From Caulobacter sp. (lineage in GTDB: Bacteria > Pseudomonadota > Alphaproteobacteria > Caulobacterales > Caulobacteraceae), in contig JAUXVF010000012.1 of NCBI GenBank assembly GCA_030680355.1, forward strand, positions 1 to 64,000: a stretch of 64,000 bases of DNA, given 5' to 3'. The notes under the pieces are model-generated. The model did not search any database and was not told the origin of the DNA. It was given only the letters and a program-made list of their open reading frames with translations. The position numbers and the translations under genes were made by a program. The stretch's first letter is position 1; the number at the start of each line of letters is the position of its first letter. This document shows, in pieces, positions 19,323 through 27,693 of this stretch.

Positions 19323-21329
19323 ATGATCGAAAGCCTGCTGATCGCCAATCGGGGCGAGATCGCCCGCCGCATCATCCGCACCGCCCGGCGGATGGGGGTG
19401 CGGACGATCGCCGTCTATTCCGAGGCCGACGCCGACGCGCCGCACGTCCATGAGGCGGACGAGGCGGTGCTGATCGGCCCGGCCGCGGCGCGGGACAGCT
19501 ATCTGGTCGCCGACAAGATACTGGCGGCGGCCAAACAGACCGGGGCGGCGGCGATCCATCCCGGCTACGGCTTTCTCTCCGAAAACGCCGGATTCGCCCA
19601 GGCGGTGATCGACGCGGGCCTGATCTGGGTCGGCCCGCCGCCGGCCGCGATCAACGCCATGGGTCTCAAGGACGCGGCCAAGTCCCTGATGATCGCCGCC
19701 GGCGTGCCCTGCACCCCCGGCTATCTCGGTGACGACCAGTCCGAGGTCCGGCTGGAGGAAGAGGCCAAGGCCATCGGCTTCCCCGTTCTGATCAAGGCCG
19801 TGGCCGGCGGCGGCGGCAAGGGCATGCGCAAGGTCGAACAGGCCCGGGACTTCCAGGACGCCCTGGCCAGCTGCCGCCGCGAGGCCGCCGCCAGCTTCGG
19901 CGACGACAAGGTGCTGATCGAGAAATACGCCAGCCGTCCGCGCCACATCGAGGTGCAGGTGTTCGGTGACCAGCACGGCGCCGTGGTCCATCTGTTCGAG
20001 CGCGACTGCTCGTTGCAGCGCCGCCACCAGAAGGTCATCGAGGAGGCCCCGGCCCCCGGCATGGACGCGGCGACCCGCGCCTTCGTCTGCGACGCGGCGG
20101 TCAAGGCGGCCAAGGCCGTCAGCTACGAGGGCGCCGGCACGGTCGAGTTCATCGCCGACGCCAGCGAGGGCCTGCGCGCCGACCGCATCTGGTTCATGGA
20201 AATGAACACCCGGCTGCAGGTCGAACACCCGGTTACGGAGATGATCACCGGCCAGGATCTGGTCGAATGGCAGCTGCGCGTGGCGTCCGGCGAAGCCCTG
20301 CCGCTGAAACAGGACCAGATCACCCTGACCGGCTGGGCCATGGAAGCCCGCCTCTATGCCGAGAACCCGGCGACGGGATTCCTGCCGAGCACCGGCCCCC
20401 TGACCCATTTCCGCCTGCCCGAAGACGACATCCGCGTCGACAGCGCGGTCGAGGAGGGCGGCGAGGTCAGCCCCTTCTACGACCCGATGATCGCCAAGCT
20501 GATCGTCCACGCCGACACCCGAGCAGCCGCCGCCGCCGCCCTGGCCGACGCCTGCGCCAGCGTCGAGGTCTGGCCGGTCAAGACCAACGCCGCCTTCCTC
20601 GCGCGGTGTGCCGGGCATCCGGACTTTGTGTCCGGCGACGTGGACACGGGTTTTATCGAGCGGCGTCTGGAGGCCCTGGTGGAGCGATCGCTGCCGAACG
20701 CCGTCGCTCAGGCAGCTTTGGCGATCGCGGCTTCCGAAGACTCCGATCACTCGTTTGCGACCTATGAAAGAGGCCCACTCGGTCCATGGGCTCCCAATAT
20801 CGAAGGCCTGTTCGGATTTAGGCTCAATGGATCGACTCGCTACGTCCGCAGAGCATTCGTGGATGGGATGACCGTCACTGGTGATGCTAGGCCCGAGCAC
20901 GGAGACTTCAATCCTTGGCAAGTCGACATGGGCGGTGAGCCGGTCTGTGTGGACGTCCGATACGATGACGTGTTTGTCGGTGAGGACACGCTAACCAAGG
21001 TAGATCTTGAAGATCGCAAATTGCTGTTCGCGCAGGGCGATGCTTTTGAGACGGTGATCGACGAGTGGCGGGCAAGCGCGGGAAATGAGGCCGCCATTTC
21101 AGACGGCGCCATCCTCTCCCCCATGCCGGGCAAGGTCGTCTCGGTCTCGGTCAAGGCCGGCGACACGGTGACCAAGGGCCAGACCCTGCTGGTCCTCGAA
21201 GCGATGAAGATGGAACACGCCTTGGCCGCGCCGTTCGACGGGGTGGTCGCCACGCTGACAGCGGAAGCCGGCGGGCAGGTCAGTGAGGGTGTGGTGCTGG
21301 TGAGGCTCGAGGCAGAGCTGAGGGAGTAG
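19323..21329 (+). CDS. liuD: Methylcrotonyl-CoA carboxylase biotin-containing (alpha) subunit
   Basis: Biotin carboxylase plus biotin carrier subunit, partner of LiuB. The 668 residues run as biotin carboxylase (SLLIANRGEIARRIIRTARR; VAGGGGKGMRKV; EMNTRLQVEHPVTEM), a linker/BT region (about 445-590), then the biotinyl domain with VLEAMKMEHAL (biotin-Lys about 629). The EAMKMEH form and the liu neighbours point to methylcrotonyl-CoA. The stretch from about 20740 to 21110, encoding the linker, has visibly lower G+C and different codons than the rest, as if that segment had been replaced. It starts 4 nt after liuC. Confidence 0.93.
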   Translation: MIESLLIANRGEIARRIIRTARRMGVRTIAVYSEADADAPHVHEADEAVLIGPAAARDSYLVADKILAAAKQTGAAAIHPGYGFLSENAGFAQAVIDAGLIWVGPPPAAINAMGLKDAAKSLMIAAGVPCTPGYLGDDQSEVRLEEEAKAIGFPVLIKAVAGGGGKGMRKVEQARDFQDALASCRREAAASFGDDKVLIEKYASRPRHIEVQVFGDQHGAVVHLFERDCSLQRRHQKVIEEAPAPGMDAATRAFVCDAAVKAAKAVSYEGAGTVEFIADASEGLRADRIWFMEMNTRLQVEHPVTEMITGQDLVEWQLRVASGEALPLKQDQITLTGWAMEARLYAENPATGFLPSTGPLTHFRLPEDDIRVDSAVEEGGEVSPFYDPMIAKLIVHADTRAAAAAALADACASVEVWPVKTNAAFLARCAGHPDFVSGDVDTGFIERRLEALVERSLPNAVAQAALAIAASEDSDHSFATYERGPLGPWAPNIEGLFGFRLNGSTRYVRRAFVDGMTVTGDARPEHGDFNPWQVDMGGEPVCVDVRYDDVFVGEDTLTKVDLEDRKLLFAQGDAFETVIDEWRASAGNEAAISDGAILSPMPGKVVSVSVKAGDTVTKGQTLLVLEAMKMEHALAAPFDGVVATLTAEAGGQVSEGVVLVRLEAELRE

Positions 21330-21420
21330 GGCCTAGGGAGTAGGGCGTAGAGGTCCAGCGCGCGCGGTCGACGCCGCTTCCCGGGTCGGCTACTCCCTAG
21401 ACCCTAACCCCTAGGCCCTT
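21327..21420. repeat. Second heptad GGGAGTA/GGGCCTA inverted repeat
   Basis: Left arm GGGAGTAGGGCCTAGGGAG-type units start at the liuD stop. The right arm TACTCCCTAGACCCTAACC-type units end just before the DUF1489 start. The arms are complementary around a G+C spacer, the same design as at 5437-5578. It may act as the liuD terminator. Confidence 0.75.
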
Positions 21421-21426
21421 CCTTCC

Positions 21427-21834
21427 ATGCCCCTTCACCTGATCAAACTCTGCGTCGGCGTCGAGACCGTCGAGGACCTGCGGGCCTGGCGGGCGCTGCG
21501 GGCGTCGCAGGGCCATCGTTCGGTCTGTCCGACGCGGCAGACGCCGAAACGGGCGGCCGAGCTGGTCGATGGCGGCTCGCTCTACTGGGTGATCAAGGGC
21601 CAGGTGCTGGTCCGCCAGACCATCACCGAGATCGTCACCGAAGACAGCGGCCCGCAGCCCTGCCGCATCTACTTGGCCCCCGAGCTGATCGAGACCGCCC
21701 CCCAGCCGCGCCGGGCCTTCCAGGGCTGGCGCTACCTGCCCGCCGCCGACGCCCCGCCAGACCTGGCCACCGGCGACGGCGAGGCCATCGAACCGGAACT
21801 GGCGCGGCAGCTGAGGGAGCTTGGGGCCTGGTAG
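21427..21834 (+). CDS. DUF1489 family protein
   Basis: A 135-residue cytoplasmic protein with the DUF1489 pattern: LHLIKLCVGVETVEDLRAW at the N-terminus, HRSVCPTRQTPKRAAELVDGGSLYWVIKG (split here for clarity: the VCPTRQ-PKRA core then GSLYWVIKG), VRQTI-EI, and the C-terminal FQGWRYL. The family is alphaproteobacterial and uncharacterised. It stands alone between the heptad repeat and a composite repeat. Confidence 0.88.
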   Translation: MPLHLIKLCVGVETVEDLRAWRALRASQGHRSVCPTRQTPKRAAELVDGGSLYWVIKGQVLVRQTITEIVTEDSGPQPCRIYLAPELIETAPQPRRAFQGWRYLPAADAPPDLATGDGEAIEPELARQLRELGAW

Positions 21835-21837
21835 CCG

Positions 21838-21991
21838 CTTCCTTCTCCCGGAGGGAGAAGGTGTCGGGCGGAGCCCGACGGATGAGGGTTTACGGCGCCG
21901 GCCGGCGATCCGCGTAACCCCTCACCCTCCCATCCTGCTTCGCCAGGGCTTCGCAGGACGGGCCCCTCCCTCTCCCTATCGGAGAGGGATC
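21838..21991. repeat. Composite intergenic palindromic repeat, copy B
   Basis: The same modules as 6047-6212: CTCCCGGAGGGAG hairpin, a GAGGGTTTACGGCG / CGCGTAACCCCTC pair, CCTCCCATCCTGCTTCGCC...GCAGGACGG, and a final CTCCCTATCGGAGAG hairpin. It lies between the convergent DUF1489 gene and panC and probably also ends both transcripts. Confidence 0.8.
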
Positions 21992-22847
21992 AGACCCCCC
22001 AGTTGTCGATCAGCCGCGTCTTGCCCAGCCAGGCGGCCACGAACACCCGGGCGCCGGGCCGCACCGGGCCCGGCCCCAGTCGGTCCAGCGTCGCGCCGTC
22101 GCGGATCTCGACATAGTCGATCGGACCAAAGCCCGCCCCGGTCAGGCTGGCGTTGACGGCGCCCTCGACATCAATGGCCTCGCCGCCGTCCTGCAGCGCC
22201 GCGACGGCGTAGCGCATGGCGGCGGGCAGGGCGCTGGCGGCCTTGCGCTGCTCGGCGGTCAGGTAGGCGTTGCGGGAGGACAGGGCCAGGCCGTCGCGGT
22301 CACGGGCCGTGGGCACGCCGACGATTTCGACCGGCAGGTCGAGGTCCAGCGCCATGCGTTTGATGACCAGCAGCTGCTGGTAGTCCTTCTCCCCGAACAG
22401 GGCGACGTCGGGCCCGCACTGGATCAGCAGCTTGGCCACCACCGTCGCCACCCCGCCGAAGAACTTTGGCCGCGAAACGCCCTCCAGCGGCTGCGAGACG
22501 CCGCCGACGCTGACGGCGGTGGAAAAGCCGGCCGGATACATCTCGCGGGCGTTGGGCGCGAACAACAGGTCGCAGCCGGCGGCGGCCAGCATCGCGCTGT
22601 CGCGGTCCTCGCCGCGCGGATAGGCGTCGAAGTCCTCATGCGGGGCGAACTGGGCCGGATTGACGAAGATCGAGGCCACGCAGCGATCGGCCCGGGCCTT
22701 CGCGGCCGCGATCAGCGCCATATGACCGTCATGAAGCGCGCCCATCGTCGGGACCAGGGCGACTCGTTCCCCGGCGGCCTTCCAGGCGGCGACAACGGCG
22801 CGCAGATCAGCGATGGTGCGGACGACGGGAAGGGCTGTCTGGCTCAT
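21990..22847 (-). CDS. panC: Pantothenate synthetase
   Basis: ATP-dependent condensation of pantoate and beta-alanine to pantothenate, on the way to coenzyme A. The 285-residue product has the HIGH-like VPTMGALHDGHMALI, the pantoate loop SIFVNPAQFAPHEDFDAYPR, FGEKDYQQLLVIKRM and the KMSKS-like LALSSRNAYL. The start at 22847 gives the usual family length; the frame continues upstream through Arg-rich non-coding sequence. It diverges from mipZ. Confidence 0.95.
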   Translation of the reverse strand: MSQTALPVVRTIADLRAVVAAWKAAGERVALVPTMGALHDGHMALIAAAKARADRCVASIFVNPAQFAPHEDFDAYPRGEDRDSAMLAAAGCDLLFAPNAREMYPAGFSTAVSVGGVSQPLEGVSRPKFFGGVATVVAKLLIQCGPDVALFGEKDYQQLLVIKRMALDLDLPVEIVGVPTARDRDGLALSSRNAYLTAEQRKAASALPAAMRYAVAALQDGGEAIDVEGAVNASLTGAGFGPIDYVEIRDGATLDRLGPGPVRPGARVFVAAWLGKTRLIDNWGV

Positions 22848-22999
22848 GGCGCGGGCATATCGCGCCGGGGCGCGACGGTCCAGCGGCGCCCCCAGCCTGT
22901 GGACAACTCGGCGCGCCGCATTGCTCCGACTCACCGTCCCGGTGTTCTGTCGGGGGATATCCGGCAGAAGCGCCGGGGTAGAGGATCCTGAGGCGACAT

Positions 23000-23842
23000 A
23001 TGGCCATCCAGCCGCAAGTCATCGTGATCGGCAACGAAAAGGGCGGGGCGGGCAAGTCGACCATCGCCGTCCATCTGACCGCCGCCCTGCTGCATGGCGG
23101 CGGCAAGGTGGCCGTGATGGATCTGGACCTGCGCCAGTCGTCCATGGGCCGTTTCTTTGCCAACCGTCATGCCTGGCTGGCCTCGCAGCAGGACGTAACC
23201 CTGCCCGAGCCGCTGGCCCGCCACGCGGCCGAGGACGGCGTGGTTCTGGCCCGGGCGCCCGAGGCCGAACAGCTGGACCGGTTCGGCGAGGCCTTCGAAC
23301 GGGCCCGTCAGGACGCCCAGTTCGTGATCATCGACACCCCCGGCGGCGATACGGCCCTGTCCCGCGCCGCCCATGCCCGCGCTGACCTGATCGTCACCCC
23401 GATGAATGACAGCTTTGTCGACTTCGACATGCTCGGCCATGTCGACCCGGTTACCCTCGATCTGCTCAAACCCAGCCTCTATTCGGAATCGGTGTGGGAG
23501 GCCCGCAAGGCCCGCGCCCTGTCGGGACAGCGTCAGCCCCTCGACTGGATCGTGCTGCGCAATCGTCTGGGTAGCGTCGAGGCCCGCAATCGCAAACGGG
23601 TCGACCAGCGGCTGACGGCCCTGTCCAAGCGGGTCGGCTTCCGGATCGGCTCGGGCCTGCGCGACCGGGTCATCTATCGCGAGCTGTTTCCCTTTGGCCT
23701 GACCATCGCCGACCTGTCGCCGAAGGTGCGGCCCGTGCCGGTGTCCCTGGTCCATGTCGCGGCCCGTCAGGAGCTGCGCGGCCTGCTGCATTCGGTCGGG
23801 CTCACGGCCTTCTCGGGCGAACAGCTGCTCGCCGCCGAATAG
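23000..23842 (+). CDS. mipZ: Division-plane positioning ATPase MipZ
   Basis: ParA-like P-loop ATPase that forms bipolar gradients with ParB and blocks FtsZ assembly near the poles, setting mid-cell division in Caulobacter and relatives. The 280-residue product has the deviant Walker A GNEKGGAGKSTIAVHL, Walker A' MDLDLRQSSMGRFF, Walker B IIDTPGGDTALSR, and the MipZ-specific TPMNDSFVDFDMLG and LRDRVIYRELFPFGLT. It has almost the length of the Caulobacter protein as I recall it. It diverges from panC, and the J-domain gene follows 20 nt after. Confidence 0.96.
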   Translation: MAIQPQVIVIGNEKGGAGKSTIAVHLTAALLHGGGKVAVMDLDLRQSSMGRFFANRHAWLASQQDVTLPEPLARHAAEDGVVLARAPEAEQLDRFGEAFERARQDAQFVIIDTPGGDTALSRAAHARADLIVTPMNDSFVDFDMLGHVDPVTLDLLKPSLYSESVWEARKARALSGQRQPLDWIVLRNRLGSVEARNRKRVDQRLTALSKRVGFRIGSGLRDRVIYRELFPFGLTIADLSPKVRPVPVSLVHVAARQELRGLLHSVGLTAFSGEQLLAAE

Positions 23843-23861
23843 GGCGGGGAGCCGGGATTTC

Positions 23862-24284
23862 ATGATCTATCTGCTGGCTGGCCTCGCCGTTTTCGCCCTT
23901 CTGGTCTGGGTCGGGCGTCGCGCCAGGCCCATGCTCGAAAAGCGGGAATGGCGGATCGCCGCCGGCGCCCTGTCGATCTTGACCCTGACAGCGGGCGGCT
24001 TCGCCACGGTGCGGGGCGGCTGGGTGATCGGGCTGGCCCTGATCGCGGCGGGTCTGGTCATGGCCACCAGCGCCCGTCGGGGCGCGCCGCCGCCCGGGGC
24101 TGACAACAGCGACCTGGCCGAGGCTCGTGACATTCTCGGCGTCGGCGTCAACGCCACCCGCGCCGAGATCCAGGCCGCCTACAGCCGCCTGATCCGCGCC
24201 GTCCACCCCGATATCATCGGCGGCGCCAGCGGCTTGGCGGCGCGGCTCAACGCCGCCCGTGATGCGCTTCTGAAGAAGAAATAG
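23862..24284 (+). CDS. Membrane-anchored J-domain protein
   Basis: A 140-residue protein with an N-terminal membrane helix (MIYLLAGLAVFALLVWVG), a second hydrophobic pair (about 30-68), and a C-terminal J-domain (about 80-140) with the HPD signature (AVHPDIIGG) needed to stimulate DnaK ATPase. The ATG at 23862, 20 nt after mipZ, fits; an upstream extension overlaps mipZ. The family resembles the TIM14/DjlA-like small membrane DnaJs near mipZ in other Caulobacteraceae. It converges with dacC (10 nt). Confidence 0.87.
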   Translation: MIYLLAGLAVFALLVWVGRRARPMLEKREWRIAAGALSILTLTAGGFATVRGGWVIGLALIAAGLVMATSARRGAPPPGADNSDLAEARDILGVGVNATRAEIQAAYSRLIRAVHPDIIGGASGLAARLNAARDALLKKK

Positions 24285-24293
24285 TCCCGGCCG

Positions 24294-25610
24294 TCAGGGC
24301 GCGATGACCATACAGGCCTGCTTCTTGGCCTTGAGGGTCTGGCAGGCGGCCCTGGCCGCTTCGGCGGTCATGCCCTCGAACCGCACCCGGTAATAGCCGC
24401 CGACGGCGTTGCCGACCGCCGCGTCGGCGTCATCGAACACCTTGCCGAAGCGGCGCTGCACGAGGGTGACCTGTTCGCGGGCCTGCGCCTTCGACTTGAA
24501 GGCGCCGGCCTGGACCGCCCACTGGCCGCGGGGTTTCTTGGCCGGCGCGGCCTTGACCGTCGCCTTGCGGACCGGAATCGTGACCGCGTCAGGGATGGGG
24601 GCCATGCTGCGAATGCTGCCGCCGGACTCATTGGTCACGATCACCCGGAGACCGTCCTGGTCGCCGTCGCCCTGTTCGCTGGACAGCCGGTCGATGGGGC
24701 CGTCCGTCACCGGTTCGAACATCGATTGGGCGACGGTGATGGTTTCGCCGAGCGAACGGCGGCGCATGACGTCGAAGCCGGTGAGCAGCAGGTCCTCGAC
24801 ATGGTCGTTGCGGCTGGCCGACGAGCGGCCGCCCAGCATTACCGCAATCAGCCGGCGACCATCGCGCACGGCCGAGGCGGCGAGGTTGAAGCCCGAGGCG
24901 TTGGTGTAGCCGGTCTTCAGTCCGTCCATGCCCGGCATCTGATCGAGCAGCCGGTTATGGTTGGTCATGGTCACGCCGCGGTAGGTGAAGCTGCGCAGGC
25001 TGAAGAAGGCGTAGTACTGCGGATAGTCGCGCATGACGGCGCGCGACATGATGGCGATGTCGCGAGCGGTGGAGATCTGGCGGGTGTCGGGCAGGCCCGA
25101 GGCGTTGACGAACCGGGTGTTGCTCATCCCCAGTTCCTGGGCGCGCAGGGTCATCAGGGCCGCGAACCGCTGCTCGCTGCCGCCGATGTGTTCGGCCAGG
25201 GCGACGGCCATGTCGTTGGCCGACTTCACCGCGATGGACCGCATGGCGTCATCGACGCTGATCTGGCCGCCGGCGCCGACGCCCAGTTTGGTGGGGGGCT
25301 GCGAGGCGGCCTTGGCCGAGACGGTAATCATGTCGGTGGGTTTGATCCGGCCCTCCGACAGCGCCTCGAAGGCCAGGTAGAGGGTCATGACCTTGGTGAT
25401 CGAGGCCGGATACCGCGGACTGTCCGCGCGCTTGGCGTAGAGCACCTCGCCCGTATTGGCGTCGACCACAATGGCCGCGTATTTGGGCTCCGTCGCGGGA
25501 AGCGAGAGATAGGGGACCTGAGCCTGCACGAGGGTGGGCGTCAAGACGCCCGTCGCCACGGCGGCGACGATCCCAAGTGCGGAAAAAAGGCGGCGGGCGA
25601 GCTGGATCAT
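24294..25610 (-). CDS. D-alanyl-D-alanine carboxypeptidase with SPOR domain
   Basis: A PBP5/6-type (DacA/DacC family) serine carboxypeptidase of 438 residues that trims the terminal D-Ala of peptidoglycan stem peptides. It has a signal peptide (IQLARRLFSALGIVAAVATG, cleavage after VQA). The catalytic triad is SITK (SxxK), SAN (SxN) and KTGYT (KTG). After the peptidase domain (about 40-290) and a linker, a SPOR domain (about 360-438, GQWAVQAGAFKSKAQAREQV) should bind denuded glycan at division sites. The start at 25610 is chosen because it precedes the signal peptide; upstream residues are not signal-like. Confidence 0.93.
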   Translation of the reverse strand: MIQLARRLFSALGIVAAVATGVLTPTLVQAQVPYLSLPATEPKYAAIVVDANTGEVLYAKRADSPRYPASITKVMTLYLAFEALSEGRIKPTDMITVSAKAASQPPTKLGVGAGGQISVDDAMRSIAVKSANDMAVALAEHIGGSEQRFAALMTLRAQELGMSNTRFVNASGLPDTRQISTARDIAIMSRAVMRDYPQYYAFFSLRSFTYRGVTMTNHNRLLDQMPGMDGLKTGYTNASGFNLAASAVRDGRRLIAVMLGGRSSASRNDHVEDLLLTGFDVMRRRSLGETITVAQSMFEPVTDGPIDRLSSEQGDGDQDGLRVIVTNESGGSIRSMAPIPDAVTIPVRKATVKAAPAKKPRGQWAVQAGAFKSKAQAREQVTLVQRRFGKVFDDADAAVGNAVGGYYRVRFEGMTAEAARAACQTLKAKKQACMVIAP

Positions 25611-25771
25611 CCGGCTTCCGTCGAACTGGAATTTCAAAAAACAGGGCGTACGGCACGCGGCCTGTGGCGCCTGAGTAACATGCATTGTTTCGTCTTTCGC
25701 CAAAGTAAACACCTGTTGAGCGAATTGGCGATTGCCGCGCCTTTCCGGTGGCGTGACGTGAAACGGTTATG

Positions 25772-25810
25772 TTGCACTGCACAATAATCATTGACTGCTG
25801 CAGTGCAGCA
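25772..25810 (+). promoter_or_regulatory. Two PhaR-like operators upstream of the phasin gene
   Basis: Near-palindrome TTGCACTGCACAA (25772-25784) and near-palindrome TGCTGCAGTGCAGCA (25796-25810); the latter contains CTGC-N3-GCAG. PhaR, the PHB-responsive repressor of phasin genes in Paracoccus, binds TGC-rich sites of this form. The sites lie about 90-125 nt upstream of the phasin ATG. The distance suits a promoter, and the expectation is derepression when PHB accumulates. Confidence 0.65.
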
Positions 25811-25897
25811 TGAGAAAACGCTGATCGTCAGCAGCGACTCAATCGCCGCCGAAACACAATTTTCCGGTCCTCCCCCGACCACATAGGAGTCATTCCC

Positions 25898-26332
25898 ATG
25901 GCCGCCGCCGAAACCCTGAAGAACACCGTCGAACAGTTCACCACCGCTGGCAACCAAGCCTTCAAGGACAACGTCGAGAAGTCCCTGGCGAGCCTCAACG
26001 AAGCCAACGCCTACTCCAAGAAGAACCTGGAAGCCGTCGTCGCCTCGGTCACCGCCGCCACCAAGGGCGCGGAAGTTCTGGGCGCCCAGGCCATGGCCTT
26101 CTCCAAGAAGTCCATGGAAGACCAGGTCGCGGCCGCCAAGGCCCTGGCCGGCGCCAAGAGCGTCCAGGAAGCTGTCGAGCTGCAGACCGCCTGGCTGAAG
26201 ACCTCGCTGGAAGGCTACATGGCTGAGTTCTCCAAGTGGGGCGAAACCGTCGCCGCTTCGGTCAAGGATTCGGCCAAGCCGCTCAACGAGCGCGTCACCG
26301 CCACCGTCGAAAAGATGCAGGCGGCGAAGTAA
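25898..26332 (+). CDS. Phasin family protein (PHB granule coat)
   Basis: A 144-residue, almost entirely helical, Ala/Lys/Glu-rich protein matching phasin_2 (KNTVEQFTTAGNQAFKDNVEKS; LGAQAMAFSKKSMEDQ; SVQEAVELQTAWLKTS). Phasins coat polyhydroxybutyrate granules and limit their size. No signal peptide or membrane segment is present. A good AGGAGT ribosome binding site and highly biased codons suggest high expression. PhaR-like operators upstream and a perfect terminator downstream make it a monocistronic unit. No PHB synthase is in the window. Confidence 0.9.
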   Translation: MAAAETLKNTVEQFTTAGNQAFKDNVEKSLASLNEANAYSKKNLEAVVASVTAATKGAEVLGAQAMAFSKKSMEDQVAAAKALAGAKSVQEAVELQTAWLKTSLEGYMAEFSKWGETVAASVKDSAKPLNERVTATVEKMQAAK

Positions 26333-26383
26333 GAACTGAACCCCAGCGTCTCCCCCCGGTTCGCCGGGGTTCAAGTTCGCGTG

Positions 26384-26416
26384 AAGGCCCGGGTCGGAAA
26401 CGACCCGGGCCTTTTT
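26384..26416 (+). terminator. Rho-independent terminator after the phasin gene
   Basis: Perfect 13-bp stem AAGGCCCGGGTCG / CGACCCGGGCCTT with a GAAA tetraloop and a T-run, 52 nt after the stop. The strongest intrinsic terminator in the window. Confidence 0.93.
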
Positions 26417-26458
26417 CGCATGCTTCCGCCGGGGTTGGCGGCGCGCTAGTTTGTCCGC

Positions 26459-26923
26459 ATGTCAAAAGCAGAACAGCGTCTTGCCGCCGCCGGGATCTCC
26501 CTGCCTGATCCGGTGGCCCCCATCGCCAACTACGTGCCCTTCGTTCAGAGCGGGCCCCTGGTCTATATCTCCGGTCAGGTGTCGCTCGACGCCGGTGGGG
26601 GCGTCACCGGGATTGTCGGGGTCGATGTCGACCTGGCTGGCGCCGTTCGCGCGGCGCGGCTGTGCGGCGTCAATCTGGTCGCCCAGATGCGGGTCGCCTG
26701 CGGCGGCGACCTCGACCGCGTCGTGCGGGTGGTCAAGCTCGGCGGTTTCGTCCAGGCCGGGCCGGAATTCTTTGACATCCCCGCGGTGATCAACGGCTGC
26801 TCCGATGTGATGGTCGAGGCCTTTGGCGAGGCCGGCCGCCATGCCCGCTCCGCCGTCGGCGTCTATCGCCTGCCGCGCAACTTCGCCGTCGAGGTGGATG
26901 CTGTCGTGGAGATCGCCGAATGA
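26459..26923 (+). CDS. RidA/YjgF family protein
   Basis: A 154-residue member of the RidA family (reactive imine/enamine deaminase fold). It has the N-terminal PFVQSGPLVYISGQVS, the VDLAGAVRAARLCGVNLVAQM helix, LDRVVRVVKLGGFVQA and a C-terminal RSAVGVYRLPRNFAVEV. The canonical RidA arginine appears as the Arg in ARSAVGV. It overlaps the start of the GDPD gene by 4 nt, so it is the first gene of a three-gene operon. The substrate cannot be decided. Confidence 0.9.
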   Translation: MSKAEQRLAAAGISLPDPVAPIANYVPFVQSGPLVYISGQVSLDAGGGVTGIVGVDVDLAGAVRAARLCGVNLVAQMRVACGGDLDRVVRVVKLGGFVQAGPEFFDIPAVINGCSDVMVEAFGEAGRHARSAVGVYRLPRNFAVEVDAVVEIAE

Positions 26924-27693
26924 AGTCGCGCGCCAGACCCGACACCAGCGTTTTTGGCGAAGCCTGGGAACTGCTGTTCGCCCCGCCCGTGGCCCATCGG
27001 GGGCTTTGGTCGCCCGACGGCGCGCCGGAAAACTCCCTGGCCGCCTTCCAGGCCGCCTGCGCCGCCGGCTACGGCATCGAGCTGGATGTGCATCTGACCG
27101 CCGACGGCGAGGCCGTGGTGTTCCACGACTACAGCCTGACCCGCATGACCGGCGCGGAGGGCAAGATCAAGGATCGCAGCAGCGCCGAACTCCAGACCCT
27201 GCGGCTGAAGGGCACGGACGAGACTATCCCGACCCTGGCCGAGGTGCTGGTCGAGGTCGGCCACCGCGCCCTGGTCCAGATCGAGCTGAAGACGCCGTTC
27301 GGCGAGGTCGGCCCGCTGGAGAAACGGGTCAGCGAGATCCTGCTCGACCATAATGGCCCGACCTGCGTCATCGGCTTCAACCCCTACAGCCACGCCTGGT
27401 TCGCCGATCATCATCCGCAGATCCTGCGCGGCCTCGACAGCTACGGCTGGAATGATGACAACGCCCGCCACCTGGCCCCCGAACAGCGCAAGGCTTTCGC
27501 CAATCTCGAACAGGTTGAGATCGCCCGGCCCGACTTCCTGGCCCTGGACGCGAAAATGCTGCCGTCGCCCCGCGCCGACGTCTTCCGCGGCCAGGGGATG
27601 CCGATCGTCGCCTGGACCCTGCGCTCCCAGGCCGAATGGGACCAGGTCCGGGATCACTGCGACAACCTGATCTTCGAGGGCTTCCCGGCGTGA
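26920..27693 (+). CDS. Glycerophosphodiester phosphodiesterase family
   Basis: A cytoplasmic GDPD-fold enzyme (257 residues, no signal peptide). It has the metal-site motifs AHRGLWSPDGAPENSLAAF (His and Glu ligands), ELDVHLTADGEAVVFHD (Glu/Asp/His) and QIELKT, in the usual order. It would hydrolyse glycerophosphodiesters from phospholipid turnover to glycerol-3-phosphate plus alcohol. It overlaps the RidA gene upstream (4 nt) and the FemAB-like gene downstream (4 nt). Confidence 0.9.
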   Translation: MKSRARPDTSVFGEAWELLFAPPVAHRGLWSPDGAPENSLAAFQAACAAGYGIELDVHLTADGEAVVFHDYSLTRMTGAEGKIKDRSSAELQTLRLKGTDETIPTLAEVLVEVGHRALVQIELKTPFGEVGPLEKRVSEILLDHNGPTCVIGFNPYSHAWFADHHPQILRGLDSYGWNDDNARHLAPEQRKAFANLEQVEIARPDFLALDAKMLPSPRADVFRGQGMPIVAWTLRSQAEWDQVRDHCDNLIFEGFPA

